Assembly: GCF_000003815.2 (NCBI RefSeq)
Contig: NC_049983.1
Span: 1,305,046-1,352,774, forward strand
DNA from: Branchiostoma floridae
Taxonomy: Eukaryota; Chordata; Leptocardii; Amphioxiformes; Branchiostomatidae
Direction: 5' to 3'
Length of the DNA stretch: 47,729 nt
Both the position numbers and the translations under genes were made by a program. Shown here piece after piece: positions 42,030 to 47,729 of the stretch. Numbering within the stretch: position 1 is the stretch's first letter; each line of letters begins with the position of its first letter. The notes under the pieces are model-generated. The model saw nothing but the letters and a program-made list of their open reading frames with translations. It did not search any database and was not told the origin of the DNA.

Positions 42030-42800
42030 CACATGCGTCCTGACTAATGTGAGAAGGCTTATAGTCCATTGATTTTCTTTATTTTCTTATTTTCATCGGC
42101 AGCCCCCCCTCCCCCTTTATTTATGCCATCCTCACGTATACGTCCAGGGCTATAAAAGATAATGTTATTGCGGTCTATCTTCCACAGAAATGGCCTTAGT
42201 CTTTCAAGATCGGTATCAAGAAATCTCTGCCATTAGACAATGTACACATGAAATTGCATACATGTATTAGTTTTGGCATGCATGTCTTATCTACTGCATA
42301 GTTACATTTTATCCGAATAGACAGAAAAAAAATGTCAATAGAGTTCCCTAGTGCGTCGTGGTCTTAGTTGGTAGTTTTTATAACATGCGTTTATAATTGG
42401 TCAAGAAAAGAAGTGGGATGACAACAATTTTTTTTAGCAGTAAAGCTTTATTTGACCTGAATTTCTGTATAGTCTCTAACAAGAACAGGTGATACCGACT
42501 TTATACCTCAAGACCCAAGACACCAAGAAAAAACTCGAAAATGCATGGCACAAACTAGCCTCTGGATCGGATACCATGTGGAGTATAGGACTGAACAATA
42601 AGCATTTCGGTTTTTTAACAAGAGCAAGATACAGTATAGCTACAAATACGTCTTCATAGTACTTTTTCAAAATTTGAAATAAAGCATAATACTACAGTGT
42701 TACCATATTGTCGATTTATGAATTAAGATAAACATGAAAGTGTCAAAAATAGAAGACGTTTACACTTGTCACAAAAATGAAATCGATACATCTTCATTGA
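42030..42800. other. Non-coding AT-rich stretch
   Basis: No exon or repeat ends are recognised, apart from a short C-rich run near 42104. Confidence 0.45.
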
Positions 42801-42804
42801 TATA

Positions 42805-43027
42805 ACATGCATTCTCATAATTCCACCAGGTGTCATTATACCGCCATCTCAAAAAACGTTCATATAGAGGTCTTCGCAAGATTGTCTTCAACACCGAATG
42901 TTAAATATCTTCAATGTAATAGAATTCAGATATTTAGGTGTTGAAGACAATCTTGAGAAGGCTTCTATAACAAGGTTTTTTGAGGTGGCGGTATAATGAC
43001 ACCTGGCGAAATTATGAGAATGTATGT
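42805..43027. mobile_element. Fold-back MITE, copy 1
   Basis: Two arms of about 100 bp pair with few mismatches. The left arm begins ACATGCATTCTCATAATT and contains CAGGTGTCATTATACCGCCA and AAGATTGTCTTCAACACC. The right arm is its inverse. A loop of about 20 bp separates them. It is related to 44772-44970. Confidence 0.85.
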
Positions 43028-43539
43028 AACTTGTAAGCCTGATTTAAAACTGTAGCTATGCAAAGCAGTCTGTACCTGGAATATATCAGTTTACAACTTA
43101 TTTGTTAGAACGAACTAAAACTAGCGTGTTAGTGTCGGCCACACTGGTTCTACGCTTGTGCTGCTTTCATTGAGACTGTGGAAAGAAAAGAACAAGAGAA
43201 AACTTAATAATTTGTACAAGATGTTCCGTTCTCAAGGACTGTTCAGCTGTTTACCCTATAGTCTTCAACGTGCTTTCCTTATTCAAATTTCAATGTATTG
43301 AATTTTCAAAACCTCGTAAGTCTAAGTCATTGCCAAAAGAGAAACGCCAAACTCTTGTTTTGAACAGAAAATCAAACATAACAAGATTGATTAGAAAAAA
43401 ATCTTTAAACATTTTGCCGTTTGGTGATGATTGGACAACCTATAAACCGCATAAAGAAACATCAAACGATTGTGCATGTGAATATCATGAAGTAAATTAT
43501 AGCTACACGTAATATATATAGAGTACACTGTAGTCTTCT
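43028..43539. other. Stretch with one unassigned small ORF
   Basis: An open frame on the plus strand (43270-43512, about 80 codons, Lys-rich) has no recognised domain, no clear context for its ATG and no splice partner. It runs opposite to the gene ending at 43609. I do not call it a gene. Confidence 0.3.
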
Positions 43540-43545
43540 TTTATT
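43540..43545 (-). promoter_or_regulatory. Candidate polyadenylation signal for the 43609-47327 gene
   Basis: The minus strand reads AATAAA about 64 nt past the TAG stop at 43609-43611. Confidence 0.5.
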
Positions 43546-43608
43546 AGATATAAGTTTATCAATGTATTTCTGTATTAAGTACTTGTCAACACGCACCGCT
43601 TTGTCACT

Positions 43609-46600
43609 CTACTTATGCAGCTTTCGTCCCATCTGGGCTTTCATTTTCCCCAGTATCTTCGCCACTTCGCGGGCCACTGTAACGAAAATGGAACGGCTTT
43701 AATACCCATTCAATACAAATCCGCATTCGATTCGAGAAGTTACATTATCACACTGTGTTATGTTCAAACAAGGAGCTTTCATCAAAGATTATGAAGGCTC
43801 CTTGGTTTATGTTTTGTAAATCTCTACCCCTTGGACGGTGCTGGAGTACGAGCAGTAACGTGTTCAATTTTATCGAGAAATGCACATTTCGTGACAAATA
43901 AAAAAGCATCAACACAACACCAGCAAAACAAAAAGTTACTAATCAAAATATAGTATAGAAACTTAACTCAGTCTGAGCAATCGGTACCAGGAGAGAATGT
44001 CGATATACTAATTTGGTAAATGTAAACTTCTTTTACGATCTTAGCTGAAATGCGTCAGCGGTCTTCGGACAATATTGCCGACACCCGCGGCGCTGTCCAG
44101 CCCCTGTATTATTCACCAATTATCAACAAATACGTGAAAATGACGACTAACAAGTCCCATGCAAATTTCTAAAAGTTAAGACTGCTCATTAACGAACAAA
44201 ATATTTCGTCGTCGAAATGCCCGACGAAGGGGCGGGGCAGTCGGAATAAAGCCTTTTGTTTGGAGTCAGCGGGGTTGCCGGGAGTAAACGCGTTTACAGA
44301 CGACACGAGATTTTTTAATTAGATAGCTACACGCGTTAACAGCTCATTAGTACACGAGATTCAATCGCGATTTAATCGAGATTTGCACGACTTTTAATCG
44401 CGATTTGCACGACTTTTAATCGCGATTTGCACGACTTTTAATCGAGATTAAATCGCGTGTAAAACGCGTCGGACCGGAATATAAACGTAGGCGATACTGA
44501 ATGTATATTGTTAGCCAATATCTATTGGAGAATTTGTATGCACGTAACGAGTCTGAGATCTGTGATGCATATGATTCTACCAGATGATCCTACTTTTCCA
44601 ACAAAATTAGTAGTCCAACCAATGCGGCAGCCAGTGCTGTTTCTTTAGACGTTTTTGTTTTCCATTTCCATTTTACAGTACGAATCGAGTGGAACAATTC
44701 GGACAAATGTCACGGACTTTCCAAACAACGCGTGCGGCTGGTCTGAAGAGAACCAAAATGATCATCGACTATCATAATTCCAGCAGGTGCCATAATACCG
44801 CCACCTCAAAAAATGATGGTGTTCCCAAGATTGTCTTGAACACAGAATGTTAAATGCCCTAAATGTAATACAATTTAAATATTTACGTGTTGAATACAAT
44901 CTAGAGAAGGCCTCCATAACAACGTTTTTGGAGGTGGCGGTATAATGGCACCTGGTGGAATTATGCGAATGTGTGTTACCTTCTATCTGGTTGAAGAATG
45001 CTACGGAATACATTCATGCCGAACAATGAAAGAGTACTGACTCAATCACTCGCACGGTGCATGAACAACTCCATTGCGTACATGTCGGTCGTGAGAGAAG
45101 ATCATTAGAAAATCCCTACACCGTAATAAAACTTTGTAATTTTTTTTGTCTTTAATTATATGTGATCTCTAGATTTGAATCTCGACTATCCACAATGATC
45201 TTAGGATAAGAAGATAAGGCAATATACTTAAAAACATGTACAGGTTGAACCACTACACACTCAGATAGTAGCCATGCCCTGGGGAAAGCCTGCTGCCCGC
45301 AGGGTACTACCAAAGAACTGGGTCCCAGAGGGCCCCAGAAAAGCTAAGGGCACAACCCGCCGTACGTGCAATTTGTCCGTACGTTTTTTTGGGAGGCCAC
45401 GTCCGCCAAGTATTTCCGATCTGTAAACGTTCAGGCTGTACAGGGCAGGCGCGTCGCCCGTATTGGCACGTACGCGGTGGGGGCGAATCCGCAGCCCGAT
45501 GGCACACACAGTTTTGCCTGCACGTAAAGTTTTACGGCGTGTCTGCATGCTCCAAACTCCTTCGGATTCCCTCCGAGTTCGTACGGGACCACTTACGGTT
45601 CCCAAAAGACTGCACACGTTATGGCACGTAGACAGCACGTATCGGTTGTGCCCTTAGCTAAAAGCGCGTTTGTCTAACTATCTGTCTATGTAAAGCAAAA
45701 AGTCGCGGAAGGAGTGTCAGAAATGAAGCCCAAGACGCGGATAAGCGACAATTTAAGGGGTTAGATTTGATTTTAAGAATTATCATATTTGGCCCAGGTG
45801 CGTCACAAGTTATGGTGTCTTGTTCTTGAAAGGAGAAAGACCTACTGAAGGCCCCGAGTAAGACGTGACTCACTGTCTACAAATATGATTGTGCAGGACG
45901 AACCTTTCTTTCTCTGTGAAGCATCCATGTTGCTGGCTCTTTTTTTGACCAGACCTAGAGCCTTTTTAGCCTGCTCACGAAACCCAGGATCTGTATTATA
46001 GAGTAACAAAATAACGTCAACATATCACATTGATAAAGCATGCTTCCTCGTTCACAAACTTTGACCAGATCTGATATTTAGGCTCACAAGAAAATATAGC
46101 AATTGATACCATGAATTAGACAAGTAATGTGACGTGTGAAAGAGGTTGAGTACTGCCAGGCTGAAAGACCAAGCAAGCCGCTCTGTGACTCCAGATTGAC
46201 AAGACGATGTGTTCGCCGACTTACTATTGACCAGCTGATGGTTTGCCTTCACTCTCTTTTCAAGGGACTCCAGCTCATGCAGGGCCTTCTCCCCGACCGC
46301 TGTCGAAAAACAAAACAAAACACAACAACAACAAACAATGTTTGAAAGTCTCTTTCAATGCTGTTTTTATTCGTAGAATCAAAACCGATTTGTCTTTGAT
46401 CGTTAATGCAAAGCAGAGTCGGTACTACAATCAAATCTATTGTCTACAACTCGTCAAGAGACTGATGGTGGCTGGGAGTGGTCGCGGTAGACAACGTCTT
46501 AATTACAATGTGAATTTGGACGGGACTATTTAAGTGTGGCCTATTACTGAAAATGGTAAGAAAGTTGGTTATGTCAATTGGTAGGCCAGCTAGGTTTGAC

Positions 46601-47327
46601 TGGACTCCATACAATATCACACTAGTTAGACCATTATTGGAATTCGCCAGTCCCGGTTGGGACCCCTATACGGCGAAAGACATAATGAAGCTCGAATCAG
46701 TTCAGCGGAGAGCCGCCCGTTGGGTGTCAGGCAGGTACCGACAAACCTCCAGTGTTAGCGAAATGCTCCACGACCTCGAGTGGCCATCGCTCCAAGAGAG
46801 GAGAAGGAAGGCCAGACTCGTCACCTTTTTTTAAGTTCCACACGGGTGAGCTAGCTATAAATTGCAAGACAAGTCCCACTCCCGCATCACAAGCTAGAAG
46901 TTCCCGCTTGACCCAACCCGCGGCCTACAAGGTCCCCGCAAGTCGAACACAATATAGAGATACATGTAACACCTTTTCCCCACGTACAATCAAAGATTGG
47001 AAGAACCTCCCGGCAGAGGCAGCATTATCGCCATCCCTGTCAGCTTTCAAATCAAAAATCTAATCCCCCTCGGTTTGCGCAGTAGACTTCTCCGTATAAG
47101 TAAGGCAGCAGAATCCTCAACAAGATGGGGGCGGCAGTCAGACCGAAAGAAGAAGAAGCGATGTGCATTACGAGGAAAGTGACTGAGTCACTGGGTTATA
47201 CTGGACTGGGTTAGACGGTAGACAACAATGGTTATATCGACAATTCAGATGTACTTTTATAATGGCAACTGACCGTGGGGATGAGCCTTGGCTGCTTTCT
47301 CGATCGACCTTTTCTGGACTCCTGGAT
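43609..47327 (-). CDS. 3' part of a multi-exon gene, Lys-rich helical C-terminus, family unknown
   Basis: Four coding exons are seen on the minus strand: 47327-47274, 46299-46225, 45990-45874 and 43676-43609 (TAG). Each acceptor is clean (for example GTTTTTCGACAG, CTATAATACAG, TTTTCGTTACAG). Each donor is GT-consensus (GTCAGT, GTAAGT, GTGAGT). Every junction is phase 1 and stays open when joined. The 102-residue product begins with PGVQKRSIEKAAKAHPH and EKALHELESLEKRVK. It continues PGFREQAKKALGLVKKR and GSSCTIIFVD, and ends AREVAKILGKMKAQMGRKLHK in two overlapping halves (AREVAKILGKMKA, QMGRKLHK). It is helical, basic and without a membrane segment. Exons 1 and 3 both open with a P-G-x-x-(Q/E) turn followed by a Lys/Ala helix, so they may be duplicated modules. 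The gene continues past the window edge. I recognise no family. Confidence 0.7.
44365..44465. repeat. 22-bp tandem repeat with ATCGCGAT palindromes
   Basis: Three to four units share TTGCACGACTTTTAATCG followed by CGAT or AGAT. They are bordered by TCGCGATTTAATCGAGAT on the left and its inverse, ATCGAGATTAAATCGCG, on the right. The block lies in the last intron of the minus-strand gene. A GC box (GGGGCGGGGC) is found about 140 bp to the left at about 44230. Confidence 0.8.
44772..44970. mobile_element. Fold-back MITE, copy 2, in the last intron of the 43609-47327 gene
   Basis: It has the same arms as copy 1 (CATAATTCCA, ATACCGCCACCTCAAAAAA, AAGATTGTCTTGAACAC and the inverse). It is more diverged and a few bases shorter at the left end. 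Confidence 0.85.
45343..45658. mobile_element. 316-bp element with terminal inverted repeats
   Basis: GCTAAGGGCACAACC at the left pairs with its inverse GGTTGTGCCCTTAGC at the right. A second inverted match, GTACGTGC against GCACGTA, lies inward. It is GC-rich (CpG-rich) compared with its flanks. The stop-free frames in it are short. The superfamily is unknown and no target duplication was identified. Confidence 0.75.
46605..47180 (+). pseudogene. 3' end of a CR1/Jockey-type LINE ORF2, in an intron
   Basis: The translation contains LVRPLLEFASPGWDPYT, QRRAARWVSGRYRQTSSV and MLHDLEWPSLQERR, then a frameshift near 46832, then SRTQYRDTCNTFSPRTIKDW and NLPAEAALSPSLSAFK. This is the usual C-terminal region of metazoan CR1/Jockey-like ORF2. 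It is 5'-truncated. It inserted opposite to the host gene, between its exons at 47274 and 46299. Confidence 0.85.
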
Positions 47328-47519
47328 CTGTACGGGAAAGTAGTGGCTATGTGATGAAAGTTTTCAAAATCACTTTTACCGTTGTTCATACCTAGTCTCG
47401 GTAGACGTTTCTATCGAGAATGTCCTTATATCCAAAAGTTCAGAGTTTTAGAATTACTACAAAAGAGCAGGGCGTCGCTTATGATAAACTGAGTTCGTAC
47501 TTGTCGTCTTAATACCCCC

Positions 47520-47566
47520 TCACATGTAGCGAAAATTGATCGGACGACGAGTCTGCGAGCTCTAAA
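47520..47566. repeat. Dispersed repeat shared with 12349-12396
   Basis: It contains ATGTAGCGAAAATTGATC and CGGACGACGAGTCTGCGAGC with a 3-base deletion between them compared with the left copy. Confidence 0.6.
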
Positions 47567-47582
47567 TTACGAGGAGGCATGA

Positions 47583-47729
47583 CCCTGATTTTTTCTCTCT
47601 TTTTCTTCTTCCCTCTTTCCCTTCCTCTTCTTCGTTTCCTCTTCTTTTCTCCACCATTTTTCTTTTTGTCTTTCTTTCTCCGTCGTTTCTATCTTTCTGT
47701 TCCATCATATTTTACTTTTTTCCACTCTT
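47583..47729. repeat. Pyrimidine-rich tract at the window edge
   Basis: Almost pure C/T on the plus strand (TTTTCTCTC, CTTCTTCC and CTTTCC runs) to the end of the window. It may extend further. Confidence 0.8.

Noticed and set aside
43270-43512. Small Lys-rich plus-strand ORF as a gene
   Set aside because: No recognised family, weak start context and opposite to the better-supported gene; length is within chance for AT-rich sequence.

Overview
This is animal nuclear DNA. Evidence: introns with GT/AG borders and consistent phase, long non-coding stretches, LINE reverse-transcriptase relics, tRNA-derived SINEs, many short inverted-repeat transposons and minisatellites. The tandem leucine-rich-repeat membrane receptors, the secreted discoidin-type gene and the style and density of the SINE/MITE families best fit a cephalochordate (amphioxus, Branchiostoma). 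That assignment is an inference from the sequence alone. One 100-N gap of unknown true size sits at 25043-25142.

Genes. (1) Minus strand, 3913-5047: a long serine/arginine-rich terminal coding exon of an unrecognised gene. (2) Plus strand, 11140-15747: a six-exon gene, about 378 aa, with a signal peptide, a 22-residue repeat helical region and a C-terminal F5/8 type C (discoidin) domain. This is the best-supported gene here. (3) Minus strand, 27456-29222: a complete LRR receptor of 588 aa in one coding exon. (4) Minus strand, 24306-25976: its tandem paralogue, broken by the N gap. Both LRR genes have a conserved 5'-UTR intron and the same small upstream ORF. (5) Minus strand, 43609-47327: the last four coding exons of a gene encoding a lysine-rich helical C-terminus. 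All its introns are phase 1, and the rest lies beyond the right edge.

Layout. 1-3900: minisatellite, LINE relic, SINE-like relic. 3.9-5.1 kb: gene 1. 5.5-8.4 kb: SINE and a ~330-bp tandem array. 8.5-11 kb: SINEs and dispersed repeats. 11.1-15.7 kb: discoidin gene with two minisatellites around exon 5. 15.9-24.3 kb: dispersed repeats, a hAT-like MITE with its target duplication, a TTAA element, SINEs and a fold-back element. 24.3-31.9 kb: LRR tandem duplication. 32.1-34.2 kb: an L1/Tx1-like LINE interrupted by a MITE. 34.2-35.3 kb: a 270-bp tRNA-related tandem triplicate. 35.3-43.5 kb: mostly non-coding, with a perfect 84-bp palindrome and several fold-back or TIR elements. 43.6-47.3 kb: gene 5 with transposons in its introns. 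The end of the window is a pyrimidine-rich tract.

The genes do not form an evident pathway; three of the five encode secreted or membrane proteins. The most notable signals are an array of duplicated splice acceptors before the discoidin exon 5, a tyrosine-containing cytoplasmic motif doubled in one LRR paralogue, a conserved uORF overlapping the LRR start codon, and four transposon insertions that can be dated relative to their hosts from target-site duplications or paralogous empty sites.
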